Of a DNA stretch of 13,545 nt, positions 6,425 through 13,543 are shown in pieces. The first letter of the stretch is position 1; each line of letters opens with the position of its first letter. The notes below the pieces were generated by a model, which did no database searches, had not been told where the DNA came from, and saw only the letters and a program-made list of their open reading frames with translations. The DNA is from JALSHZ01 sp964439815 (GTDB lineage Bacteria; Pseudomonadota; Gammaproteobacteria; UWMA-0217): positions 1 to 13,545 of the forward strand of contig CAYTPO010000270.1 of assembly GCA_964439815.1 (NCBI GenBank). The letters run 5' to 3'. The position numbers and the translations under genes are program-made.

Positions 6425-8182
6425 ATGCCCAATATCGTCTATCTGCTGTTTCGTCGACTCCGCCTGCCGCTGATTGTTCTGGTGGGCGTCTATGCGATCT
6501 CGATCCTGGGTTTTGTTCTCATTCCCGGCGTCGATGACAAAGGCAACGTCTGGCAGATGGATTTCTTCCATGCTTTCTACTTTGTGAGTTTCATGGGATC
6601 CACCATCGGTTTTGGTGAAATTCCCTACGCCTTCACCGATCCGCAACGTCTGTGGACGACCGTCTGCATCTATGCAACCGTCATTGCCTGGCTGTTTGGT
6701 ATCGGTTCCCTGCTGAGCACCATGCAGGATCCGGCCTTTCGCAAACTGATGATGGACAGCGCTTTCAGTCGCAAAGTCAAGAATCTGCGGGAACCCTTCT
6801 ACCTGATCTGCGGCTATGGTGATACCGGCAAACTGCTGGCCAATGCGCTGGCTCTGGAAGGTATCCGTTCGGTGATCATCGACGCATCGCAGGACAATAT
6901 CAATTCACTTGAGTTGAGCGATTTCGGCTTCAAGGGATTGGGGTATTGTGCCGACAGCTCACGCCCACAAACACTGATCGACGCAGGATTGAAGCACAAA
7001 CAATGCAAGGGCGTGGTAGCGTTGACCAACGATGATCAGGTCAATCTGAAAATTGCACTGACCAGCCATCTCATCAAGGCGGAAAAACGGGGACCCATCA
7101 CGACGATTGTCCGTGCCGAACATGAAGCTGCAGCACGAAATATAGCCTCCTTTGGCAACAATCAGGTCATTGATCCTTTCGACACCTTTGCCGGCAGGCT
7201 TGCCCTGGCCTTTCATTCTCCCGGCATGTACCTGTTGTATGAATGGATGACCGGCGTACCCTACGAAAAACTGCGCAGTCCACTGTTCCCGCCAAAGGGG
7301 AAATGGATTCTTTGCAGCTATGGCCGGTTTGGCAAGGCTGTCTATGAACGGCTGATCGAGGAGGGCATCATTCCCGTGGTCGTCGAGGCAGAGCTGGATA
7401 CGGAAGATGCGGACACGCTGGAAAAAACGGTGAAAGGCGATGGCACCGAGGCCAGGACCCTGCTGGAAGCCGGCATCAAGGATGCTGTTGGGATAGTTGC
7501 CGGGACGGACAATGATGCCAATAACCTCTCCATACTGATGACCGCCAAGGAGCTGAACCGGAAACTCTTTACCGTTTGCCGCCAGAACCGGCGTCGCAAC
7601 GACCTGCTGTTTGATGAGGCCAAAATCGATCTGGTCATGCAGCGCGGCTCGGTTATTGCACACAAGATTTTCGCATTGATCCGCAATCCACTGGTCGGCA
7701 ACTTCCTGCATCGTGCCCGACAGCAGGACAATGATTGGGCAAACCAGCTGATTTCACGTATCAGCGCTATCGTCAACGAGCACGTCCCGCTGATCTGGGA
7801 GGTCGATATAACGGTAGAAAACTCACCGGCCTTTCATGAGGCGGCTGCCAATGAACGGCCCCCGCTTACAGTAGAATACGTCTACCGCGATCCCAGAAAC
7901 CGGGATGACCGCCTCCCCTGTATTCCGCTGCTGGTACGTCGCGGCTATGAGGATATCCTGCTGCCGGCCGATGATTTCAAGATCGAGCGCAAGGACAAAC
8001 TGCTATTCTGCGGGCGCACGACCGCCCAACGCCAGATGGAGTGGAACGCCCGTAACTACGACGTGTTGATGTACGTGATTACCGGGGAGGAACACCCCAG
8101 CGGCTTATTGTGGAAATGGATCAAGCGACGGCAGAAGGCGCGCCAGCAACCCGATCCTCTGCTGTCGCCAGGTGACGAGTGA
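6425..8182 (+). CDS. Potassium-channel-like protein with a two-helix pore and tandem RCK/TrkA-N domains
   Basis: The 585-residue protein has two membrane helices (about 14-34 and 77-97) flanking a pore loop. The filter-like sequence TIGFGE at 60-65 replaces the classical TVGYGD. A first NAD-binding Rossmann/RCK domain begins at ICGYGDTGK (128-136), with a downstream acidic residue at D153. A second begins at ILCSYGRFGK (295-304), where the first glycine of GxGxxG is serine, followed by E321. TNDDQVNL (201-208) and GTDNDANNLSI (360-370) are the equivalent segments of the two repeats, supporting an internal duplication. A C-terminal TrkA-C-like region covers about 455-535. It should be a ligand- or nucleotide-gated cation channel in the inner membrane, probably for potassium. 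No Shine-Dalgarno is visible before the ATG, consistent with coupling to the preceding gene. The architecture is clear; ion selectivity is inferred. Confidence 0.92.
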   Translation: MPNIVYLLFRRLRLPLIVLVGVYAISILGFVLIPGVDDKGNVWQMDFFHAFYFVSFMGSTIGFGEIPYAFTDPQRLWTTVCIYATVIAWLFGIGSLLSTMQDPAFRKLMMDSAFSRKVKNLREPFYLICGYGDTGKLLANALALEGIRSVIIDASQDNINSLELSDFGFKGLGYCADSSRPQTLIDAGLKHKQCKGVVALTNDDQVNLKIALTSHLIKAEKRGPITTIVRAEHEAAARNIASFGNNQVIDPFDTFAGRLALAFHSPGMYLLYEWMTGVPYEKLRSPLFPPKGKWILCSYGRFGKAVYERLIEEGIIPVVVEAELDTEDADTLEKTVKGDGTEARTLLEAGIKDAVGIVAGTDNDANNLSILMTAKELNRKLFTVCRQNRRRNDLLFDEAKIDLVMQRGSVIAHKIFALIRNPLVGNFLHRARQQDNDWANQLISRISAIVNEHVPLIWEVDITVENSPAFHEAAANERPPLTVEYVYRDPRNRDDRLPCIPLLVRRGYEDILLPADDFKIERKDKLLFCGRTTAQRQMEWNARNYDVLMYVITGEEHPSGLLWKWIKRRQKARQQPDPLLSPGDE

Positions 8183-8190
8183 CTCGCGGA

Positions 8191-8250
8191 CCATCAGCCC
8201 GGTAAAAACCGGATGGCAAGCGGGGCGAAAAGGCACCGGCCCCGGTTGCC
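8191..8250. terminator. Tandem hairpins between convergent genes, possible bidirectional terminator
   Basis: Two imperfect stem-loops fill the gap between the channel gene and the DUF1508 gene, which converge. The first pairs CCGGT (8199-8203) with ACCGG (8208-8212), with CCAT/ATGG outside. The second pairs GGCAA (8215-8219) with TTGCC (8246-8250) and GGGGC (8222-8226) with GCCCC (8239-8243). No clear T-run follows on either strand, so these are not classical intrinsic terminators. Position favours a termination or RNA-stabilising role. Confidence 0.35.
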
Positions 8251-8260
8251 CCAGGACCGA

Positions 8261-8584
8261 TCAGGCCTCCTCGACGCCGGCCTTTTCCGCGCCGGATTTC
8301 AGCGCATCGATGGCAGCCTTTCTGTCATCGGCCGTTGCGAACATTGGAGAGGTGCCGATAATCTGCCCGTTTGCTGCCTTGAGATTGAAAAAGTACTTGC
8401 CGTTACTCGATTCCTTCAGTTCATAGCGCGCATCATTTCCGCAGTTCTTTTTCACTGATTCAATGCCATTGACCGCGCTGCGCTTCTCCTTGTAGTTTTC
8501 ACTACGAATGACCGTCTTGCCATCCTTCTGGAATGTCCAGCTGAAGGGCTCTTTGGCTGCGGATTTTTTCATGACAACTTTCAT
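8261..8584 (-). CDS. YegP-like DUF1508 protein
   Basis: The 107-residue protein has two DUF1508-type repeats. The first, around 12-48 (WTFQKDGKTVIRSENYKEK, then GIESVKKN), is less typical. The second, around 61-98 (GKYFFNLKAANGQIIGTS, then A-IDALKSGA), is the classic form. E. coli YegP has a similar length. The family is small and soluble, and I know of no firmly established molecular function. Start choice: GGAGGAG lies just before ATG at 8584. An upstream in-frame ATG at 8638 lacks a comparable site. A 22-base dyad lies about 130 bases upstream. The gene stands alone and converges on the channel gene. Confidence 0.88.
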   Translation of the reverse strand: MKVVMKKSAAKEPFSWTFQKDGKTVIRSENYKEKRSAVNGIESVKKNCGNDARYELKESSNGKYFFNLKAANGQIIGTSPMFATADDRKAAIDALKSGAEKAGVEEA

Positions 8585-8715
8585 TGGTTCTCCTCCTGGA
8601 GCTTTCTTGGGAAAATCATTTCGGAATATCCTGATCACCCCGCAATATTCAGGTTCGATCCGGATTCTCTTTCAATCAGGTGTTGAATAACATAGTACTC
8701 TCTCAAACACGATTT

Positions 8716-8737
8716 GATGGAGTAATAGTAGTCCATC
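8716..8737. promoter_or_regulatory. 22-bp dyad upstream of the YegP-like gene, possible operator
   Basis: GATGGA at 8716-8721 is mirrored by TCCATC at 8732-8737. The ten central bases are also partly symmetric, so 18 of 22 positions agree with the reverse complement. It lies between the YegP-like gene and the foldback element at 8763. Its size and form suit a dimeric regulator, but no regulator is identified and no promoter boxes are clear around it. Confidence 0.3.
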
Positions 8738-8762
8738 ACTGCACAAATGGCACCTGGGCACA

Positions 8763-8932
8763 CTAGGTGGCTGTCGGACTTGACCGTTTTAAGTGAAAAT
8801 GCGTGGGGGGGCGAATCAAATGAGCTTATCGGCTAAGGAGAATAGTCGCGCTATTTGATGAAGCGGATAGGCTCAGTTGATCGCCATCCACGCATTTGCA
8901 GCAAAACAGTGTTAAGTCCGACAGGCTCCTAG
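8763..8932. mobile_element. Palindromic foldback/MITE-like element, copy 1
   Basis: The 170-bp element begins CTAGGTGGCTGTCGGACTT and ends AAGTCCGACAGGCTCCTAG, so its ends are inverted repeats. Symmetry continues inward: AAATGCGTGG pairs with CCACGCATTT, and GAGCTTATC pairs closely with GATAGGCTC, down to a centre at about 8848 (AATAGTCGCGCTATT). The entire element can therefore fold into one long imperfect hairpin. It has no coding capacity. A second copy is at 12613-12805. Such elements are usually non-autonomous derivatives mobilised by a transposase elsewhere; no transposase gene is in this window. The CTAG ends may reflect a palindromic target, which cannot be settled without an empty site. 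Confidence 0.8.
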
Positions 8933-8933
8933 G

Positions 8934-11069
8934 CTAATTCGCTGACAACAACCTGGAAAGCCCACTACGCAACAGCTTGATGGCGCTTTTCTTGCCACTG
9001 CAATCCGTCGCAGTAACAACTTCTCGCCAACTACGGCCTTGAAGCACCCTCTTGATAATGACTGCCTGCTCCTTCTCATCAGGTATCGTCTGGAATCGGG
9101 GATCCTGAACCCACTGGTAAATCCAGCGCTGTATGACATCCATACTGGATTCATAACCCCTGTGTCCTTGCGCTACCGCACCAATCAACCATTGATCCTG
9201 ATCCGTCAGCATCATCTTGCAGGGTTCCTCCTCCAGCAACGCCAGGATGGTCAACCTGTCCAGATCATTCAGGCAATCCCTCAACTGACAATAGAACTGG
9301 GTAACGAAAAAGGCGCGTGCCTGTTGCAGAAAGTTGTGGCCCTCCTGAAGAGATCTTGCAACAATGACCGCATGAGCGCCGCTGACACTGTTTCGGGTCA
9401 AGCCAAGATGTATTGGTCGAAAGCCACAGTTTTTCCAGAATTCAATGACCGCACTATCCATGGCAAAACTGGCGCCGATATATTCACAACCAGAAACCTG
9501 GCGCTGAATGGTTGTGATCATGTGACGCCCCAGTCCCTGGCGACGATACCGGGGATGAACTGCAATCCGGATAATACGCAGGCATTGCCGGGAAGCGGCA
9601 AGGGGATCACAACCCTGCGCCGCGAGAACCTGAGGCAGGACGTGTCCCGATGGTCTACGCTCGCCAGCAAAGACCTGCCGGCTCAGTTCATCGCTGAAAC
9701 CACCCTCCGTGGCGGTCATGGCGGTCGCCACAACGATACCCCCGGCAATGGCTACCCACAGCCGGATATTGGGTCCATCGAGCAAATGGCGCAGGTCCAT
9801 TGGCGTCGTCTGGTAATGTGCTTCGACCAGCAGACCGAAAATCTGGCGTAACAGCGATTCATCCAAGGCCAGCTGATCACGATCGATCTCTTTTACCTCA
9901 CAGGCTTCGATGGAAATGGCACTGGTCGGTTCGGCAGCCTGACTGTCGAGCAATAGTATCTGATTGGTCAACGCCTCCACCGGATCATTTTGAGCCCATC
10001 TGATGGGTTGAACCAGCTCCAGCAATTGCCAGCCCGGAGCATTGTTGTCGAGGTAGGGCTGAAACCTGAGTGCGAATCCCCTGCCGTTGCCCTCATAGCC
10101 GTGAATCGTCGAAGTGAAAACAATCCGTGGAAATCGCTGCAGCATCCGCTTGAGCAAACTGGTGGGGATGGCTGCTGCCTCATCAACTATAAGCAGGAAA
10201 GGCCCATCCTTGATCTGCAATAGTGCATCCGGTGCAATAAAAATCAGCTCGCTATCGTGGTAGCAGATCATTTCCCGCTTGCTGACGGCCAACGGCAGCT
10301 CAGCCACCACGTGCCGAAAAACCACCTGACTGTTGGCTTGGCGAGGTGCCGTCATCCATATGCTGCCAACTCCATCCTGCATCAACCGCGCTGCTGCCAT
10401 ACCCAGCGCCGCCGACTTGCCACGGCCACGATCTCCCGTGATCAGAAGTGGCCTGTTTATCTTACCCCGAATGGTTCTGACAATGGCCTCGACAGCTTCG
10501 TGTTGATCGGCCGTTCTCTTACCGAAGGGTTCGGAGGCTTCATTTTCATTGGCGTGCAAACGGGCGATTCGTATTCCCTTCTGCGCATAGAGGGAAAGCA
10601 GCGGAGAGCGACTGATCAGCGCTGATAATCTGCTTAGATATCTTCCCGGCAGATCATTATCGGGAAATGGGTGGATCGTCACGCGTCGATTGATCGGATC
10701 GGCAAAGCCTGGCCAGGCCGGAAGATCGGGAGTCATCAGTACCAGCAAACCTCCAGCTTGAATGGTACCACTGAGGGCGCCAAAGGCAGTGGGATCAAAA
10801 CCTGAGAAGGCATCATAGACAAGCGATTCAACCTCCAGACCGAGCCGGGACGTGGCCTTATCAGCCGCCAACGTGCGGATTCCCTTTATCTTCTTCGCCG
10901 TTACCCAGAGCGCATTGTCTAGTATTCTGGCAGAGTGAATTTTCCCGATACACCAATCATACGAGCCACTAAGTACAATCATGTGCCGGTGTTGCGCAAC
11001 AAGCGCCTGCTCCCTGAGACGATTGCAGAAAGCGGAAAAGTCGTCATGATCTTTTTTCTGGCGGGTCAT
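8934..11069 (-). CDS. tmcA: tRNA(Met) cytidine acetyltransferase TmcA
   Basis: The 711-residue protein uses acetyl-CoA and ATP or GTP to form N4-acetylcytidine at wobble position C34 of elongator tRNA-Met. An N-terminal DUF1726-like region is followed by an RNA-helicase-like module with Walker A GDRGRGKSA (212-220), Walker B LLIVDEAAAIP (292-302) and STIHGYEGNGRGF (320-332). A GNAT acetyltransferase domain follows, with RIAVHPRYRRQGLGRHM (501-517). The C-terminal tRNA-binding part includes the RGYESSMDVIQRWI segment. Length is slightly above that of E. coli TmcA (about 671). The ATG lies 10 bases after the DUF2288 stop with no Shine-Dalgarno, suggesting translational coupling. The foldback element ends at 8932 and the TAG stop occupies 8934-8936, so an insertion close to the end of the gene may have altered the last residues. 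Catalytic motifs are intact. Confidence 0.94.
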   Translation of the reverse strand: MTRQKKDHDDFSAFCNRLREQALVAQHRHMIVLSGSYDWCIGKIHSARILDNALWVTAKKIKGIRTLAADKATSRLGLEVESLVYDAFSGFDPTAFGALSGTIQAGGLLVLMTPDLPAWPGFADPINRRVTIHPFPDNDLPGRYLSRLSALISRSPLLSLYAQKGIRIARLHANENEASEPFGKRTADQHEAVEAIVRTIRGKINRPLLITGDRGRGKSAALGMAAARLMQDGVGSIWMTAPRQANSQVVFRHVVAELPLAVSKREMICYHDSELIFIAPDALLQIKDGPFLLIVDEAAAIPTSLLKRMLQRFPRIVFTSTIHGYEGNGRGFALRFQPYLDNNAPGWQLLELVQPIRWAQNDPVEALTNQILLLDSQAAEPTSAISIEACEVKEIDRDQLALDESLLRQIFGLLVEAHYQTTPMDLRHLLDGPNIRLWVAIAGGIVVATAMTATEGGFSDELSRQVFAGERRPSGHVLPQVLAAQGCDPLAASRQCLRIIRIAVHPRYRRQGLGRHMITTIQRQVSGCEYIGASFAMDSAVIEFWKNCGFRPIHLGLTRNSVSGAHAVIVARSLQEGHNFLQQARAFFVTQFYCQLRDCLNDLDRLTILALLEEEPCKMMLTDQDQWLIGAVAQGHRGYESSMDVIQRWIYQWVQDPRFQTIPDEKEQAVIIKRVLQGRSWREVVTATDCSGKKSAIKLLRSGLSRLLSAN

Positions 11070-11079
11070 TTGGTGGTTG

Positions 11080-11400
11080 TTATTTTTCGGCCACGTCGTG
11101 CATGCTGCCCTTCGACTCCTGAACCAGCACCCACGGTGCCACTACCACAGCCCAAAAAGTCGAATGATGGTCATTCCACCTGCGGGCATCCTCTGTTGTC
11201 GCGATAGCGAGCCTGTTTTCCTTTAATCGTTGCGTGATCGACACTGCTTCATCACGCACCATTGATTGTGCAACTTCTATCAGATCCTCAGATTCATTTA
11301 CCTTGATGACAACACCGCGAGCAAAATGCCTCTGCAGCTCGTCCCAGGCTATCCGTCCCGTTTGAAGGTTGAGTGCCTGCTCAAGATTCCCGGTTGTCAT
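11080..11400 (-). CDS. DUF2288 family protein
   Basis: The 106-residue soluble protein has the pattern I associate with DUF2288: WDELQRHFARGVVIKV near 19-34, DLIEVAQSMVRDEA near 39-52, and the VVVAPWVLVQE signature at 85-95. No catalytic motif, membrane segment or signal peptide is visible, and the family has no established function. It is directly followed by tmcA on the same strand with a 10-base gap, so the two are probably co-transcribed. An AT-rich stretch at 11415-11450 precedes it and may contain the promoter, but no convincing pair of boxes was found. A short AGG precedes the ATG. Confidence 0.88.
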   Translation of the reverse strand: MTTGNLEQALNLQTGRIAWDELQRHFARGVVIKVNESEDLIEVAQSMVRDEAVSITQRLKENRLAIATTEDARRWNDHHSTFWAVVVAPWVLVQESKGSMHDVAEK

Positions 11401-11501
11401 GATACCTGGCCCAGATAAAATAGTTTCAAGGCTTTTATTTTACCTTGTATTTCATCAACAGGGACAGCATTTCTTCCACACTACCCAAGTTGCACAGAAA
11501 A

Positions 11502-11571
11502 GCCCGTAACCCTTGGTTGCCACAGACTGACTCAACAGCCATTGTTCGAAATCGGCAACCCGGCTACGGGC
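11502..11571. repeat. Two-part inverted repeat downstream of the 155-residue gene, possible terminator
   Basis: GCCCGTA (11502-11508) pairs perfectly with TACGGGC (11565-11571), and inside it GGTTGCC pairs with GGCAACC. The two 7-bp stems are separated by 6- and 4-base internal loops and close on about 32 bases. On the minus strand the structure begins 22 bases after the stop of the 155-residue gene and is followed by TTTTCT, as in an intrinsic terminator, although the loop is unusually long. It lies in the 192-base gap between that gene and the DUF2288 gene, which otherwise holds only AT-rich sequence. Confidence 0.45.
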
Positions 11572-11592
11572 AATCACATCGCATGGTATCGT

Positions 11593-12060
11593 CTAGCCGA
11601 AGACCATCACTGGACCCAATGTGCAAAAGCCAGCGATGCCGATAGGCTCATGCTTGCATGGGTCAAGTCCAACCGCCGTGACCACCAGATTATAGACGTC
11701 TCCACAGGCCTTGTTGGTGATGGGCGCCGTATCATCCGCGCCAGGTGTAAACCAATCACCATCGAGATCAAAAGTAACCTCATCCCATTGGTCACTGCAG
11801 TTGCCCATTTTCACATTCTTGACATCCTTGTGCTCACCGGCTGTACCAATGCCTTCCGCAGAAACCGAAACACACCATTCACCACAAAGCATACGCTTCA
11901 TCTGGGCACTGAGCTCGATGTGGACGACAACGCGATAGCGTTGGTCGCGATTGATCACATTGGTAGGTTGGTCGCTTGGTTGCTCAAGAAGATGAACATG
12001 CATTTTAGCGCTGAGTTGCTCATTAAAACCATCTGGAAACTGAATGCTACACTGTGCCAT
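11593..12060 (-). CDS. Uncharacterised small beta-rich, cysteine-containing protein
   Basis: I do not recognise this 155-residue protein. It has no signal peptide or membrane helix and should be cytoplasmic. It contains seven cysteines (C4, C59, C63, C88, C119, C135, C146) and alternating hydrophobic stretches typical of beta strands, such as YRVVVHIELS (42-51), CVSVSAEGIG (63-72) and VYNLVVTAVGL (122-132), ending IAGFCTLGPVMVF. A GAGG lies 8 bases before the ATG, which supports real translation. The order of strands and glycines resembles the protein encoded at 13103-13543, suggesting a shared fold. Upstream lie about 1040 bases without a gene, containing two mobile-element-like repeats. A two-part inverted repeat follows the stop. 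The gene is in an AT-richer, accessory-looking region. No function is proposed. Confidence 0.72.
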   Translation of the reverse strand: MAQCSIQFPDGFNEQLSAKMHVHLLEQPSDQPTNVINRDQRYRVVVHIELSAQMKRMLCGEWCVSVSAEGIGTAGEHKDVKNVKMGNCSDQWDEVTFDLDGDWFTPGADDTAPITNKACGDVYNLVVTAVGLDPCKHEPIGIAGFCTLGPVMVFG

Positions 12061-12235
12061 AACTATTACCTCTATATTGTATTTTGTTCCAATAAAATCC
12101 AGAAAATGCCTTTAATCAATTCCAGATTTCCCGTCAATGCATTCTGTATTGACTGTGGCTAATATAAACAATCAAAATTAGTGTGAACTTACAAAGCAAT
12201 TAAATAAGAGGGTATTATCCAGGTAACGGATATTT

Positions 12236-12484
12236 ACCCCTTCTTATTCATGGTGGATTGCGGATCCTGGCGCTGGACTGGTGCGTCTGGGCACCGCGCT
12301 GGAGTGAAATTTGTAGCAATCGCTACAACTTGAGTGAAGCGCAAGCGCAGGCGTGCCAGAACAAGCCAGAGCCGTGATAGGCTGAAGCCTCTCGCCATTT
12401 GGGTGAAACGGGACCGCCAAAGGCTCACCATTGTTTTCATTTACTTATCATAGGCTTTAGCCGCCACCATGAATAAGACGGGGT
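12236..12484. mobile_element. Non-coding element with 21-bp terminal inverted repeats
   Basis: The left end (12236-12256) reads ACCCCTTCTTATTCATGGTG plus one G. The right end (12464-12484) is its reverse complement with a single mismatch. The interior contains further hairpins: GGTGC/GCACC at 12280-12295, TTGTAGC/GCTACAA at 12311-12328, GCGC/GCGC at 12339-12348 and the palindrome-like GGCTTTAGCC at 12453-12462. GAGTGAA occurs twice, at 12302-12308 and 12332-12338. There is no credible gene inside. The form suggests a MITE or a deletion remnant of an insertion sequence. Target duplications are not clear. It is unrelated in sequence to the foldback elements nearby. Confidence 0.6.
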
Positions 12485-12612
12485 TACAGTCAAATAGATA
12501 ACAGACACCGCGTATTTGCCATATTATCACCCCACACGCATTGTAGATAAAATCGTTGCAACTACTCACTGAGTAATAGCAAACCGTTTAAAAAATCAAT
12601 CCAATCTTCATG

Positions 12613-12805
12613 CTAGGAGTCTTTTGGACTTAACCGTTTGAAGCGAAAATCACTGGGGGTAAATTAAGTCAGTTTATCGTGTGAGGAGAATAGCAGCGCT
12701 ATTTGACGAACAGGATAACCTGAGTTGATCGCCATCCAGAGATTTGCACCCCAAGGGCACTTCCTGCGGCGCAGCCAAACAGCGTTAAGTCCGACAGGAT
12801 CCTAG
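12613..12805. mobile_element. Palindromic foldback/MITE-like element, copy 2
   Basis: This 193-bp copy begins CTAGGAGTCTTTTGGACTTAA and ends TTAAGTCCGACAGGATCCTAG. It shares with copy 1 the ends, the middle (GAGGAGAATAGCAGCGCTATTTGA against its equivalent in copy 1) and the conserved block GAGTTGATCGCCATCCA against CAGTTGATCGCCATCCA. It differs mainly by roughly 22 extra bases in the right arm (about 12751-12775), so its hairpin is less symmetric. The left end is more diverged (TTTTGG in place of TGTCGG). The sequence CTAGGAGTC occurs both at the left end and across the right boundary (12802-12810). Confidence 0.78.
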
Positions 12806-13102
12806 GAGTCTGCCCGAGATTACAAGTCCGGATCTGCCCGGTTTAGATACTGCTTCCAGTGATAAAATTGATTCAGATTTATGAGGTTACCGACAGGAAG
12901 ATAAAACGAGGAGTATTTATCGAAAAGATATGACGGCATTTCCAGAATAGATTGGAAGAGGTTTGCTTGAAAGATTCAGGCAAGTATTATAGCTTGAAAT
13001 TTCCTTGTCATCCTGTTGAGTACTATTTCATCCGGTCGGATAACAATCCACCAGTTACATCACCCCTCTTTTGAAGAGCAAGTGTACCTTCAGGCATACC
13101 GT

Positions 13103-13543
13103 TTACACGACCTGCAACAGCATCTCGGGATGCTGATAACTGAGGATCTCTCCTTCTTCGTCTGGTGTGGAATACAGCATGATACGCAGCCTGAATACTC
13201 CAGAGCCTAGATTCATGTAAGGCATTTTCACAACGCCGCTATGTGCCATTGCAACAGAAACTGGCAGAATATTTATTTCCTCGAACTTCGATCCTGAACC
13301 CGCTTTATTCAATGTCAGGCTAAGGTAGACCTCCTTGAAACGCACAATAGCCTGCTGCACACCCTTGCCATCCAGTGAAATACTGAATTCAACCCGCACA
13401 GGCTCGTATGAATTGACATAGCCGTCAAATACCGATTCCGTAGCGCGGGATAATACAAGGCCTTCTTTGTTCACTATCAATACCTCGTCAACAGAAACAG
13501 CACTCTCAGGCTCTCTGTATTGCTTCGCTTCATGTGGTGTCAC
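13103..13543 (-). CDS. Uncharacterised small beta-rich protein, start possibly outside the window
   Basis: This frame is open from the TAA at 13103-13105 to the right edge. A GTG at 13541-13543 could be the start, but only two upstream bases are visible, so the protein may be longer than the 146 residues seen. I do not recognise it. No membrane segment is visible. Beta-strand-like stretches include PVRVEFSISL, EVYLSLTLN and GVFRLRIMLYS, and it ends HPEMLLQVV. The C-terminal layout (glycine, hydrophobic-basic strand, charged turn, final hydrophobic strand) and the central VRVEFSISL...LNKAGSG segment resemble the neighbouring 155-residue protein, suggesting distant homology. It lies on the same strand as that gene. 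No function is proposed. Confidence 0.65.
   Translation of the reverse strand: MTPHEAKQYREPESAVSVDEVLIVNKEGLVLSRATESVFDGYVNSYEPVRVEFSISLDGKGVQQAIVRFKEVYLSLTLNKAGSGSKFEEINILPVSVAMAHSGVVKMPYMNLGSGVFRLRIMLYSTPDEEGEILSYQHPEMLLQVV

Larger units (their letters stand above)
12061..13102. other. Gene-free, AT-richer region carrying two element insertions
   Basis: About 1040 bases separate two minus-strand genes. Bases 12061-12235 are AT-rich and form the upstream region of the 155-residue gene. Bases 12236-12484 are an element with terminal inverted repeats. Bases 12485-12612 are AT-rich with nothing recognised. Bases 12613-12805 are foldback element copy 2. Bases 12806-13102 hold nothing I can assign apart from a small hairpin-like CTCTT...AAGAG near 13064-13079, downstream of the last gene. 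Without the two elements the gap would be about 600 bases. Confidence 0.6.

Noticed and set aside
6959..7711. Minus-strand open frame of 250 codons.
   Set aside because: It is antisense to the RCK domains of the channel gene and has no recognisable features.
11502..11571. Possible tRNA gene: 7-bp GCCCGTA/TACGGGC pairing followed by A, with a GTTCGAAATC T-loop-like segment.
   Set aside because: The TTCGAAAT segment lies about 20 bases too far from the acceptor pairing, and neither D-arm, anticodon arm nor T-stem forms at the required spacing on either strand.
11502..11571. Possible integron attC site because of its nested two-part stems.
   Set aside because: The outer boxes do not fit the RYYYAAC/GTTRRRY core sites, and no integrase or cassette array is visible.
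12234..12440. Minus-strand open frame of 68 codons.
   Set aside because: It lies inside the element with 21-bp inverted repeats, its arginine-rich translation follows the internal repeats, and it lacks a convincing ribosome-binding site.
12280..12484. Hairpin-rich stretch beginning GTGCG, considered as a group II intron fragment.
   Set aside because: No domain V-like hairpin or intron-encoded reverse transcriptase is visible, and the region is bounded by DNA-transposon-like inverted repeats.
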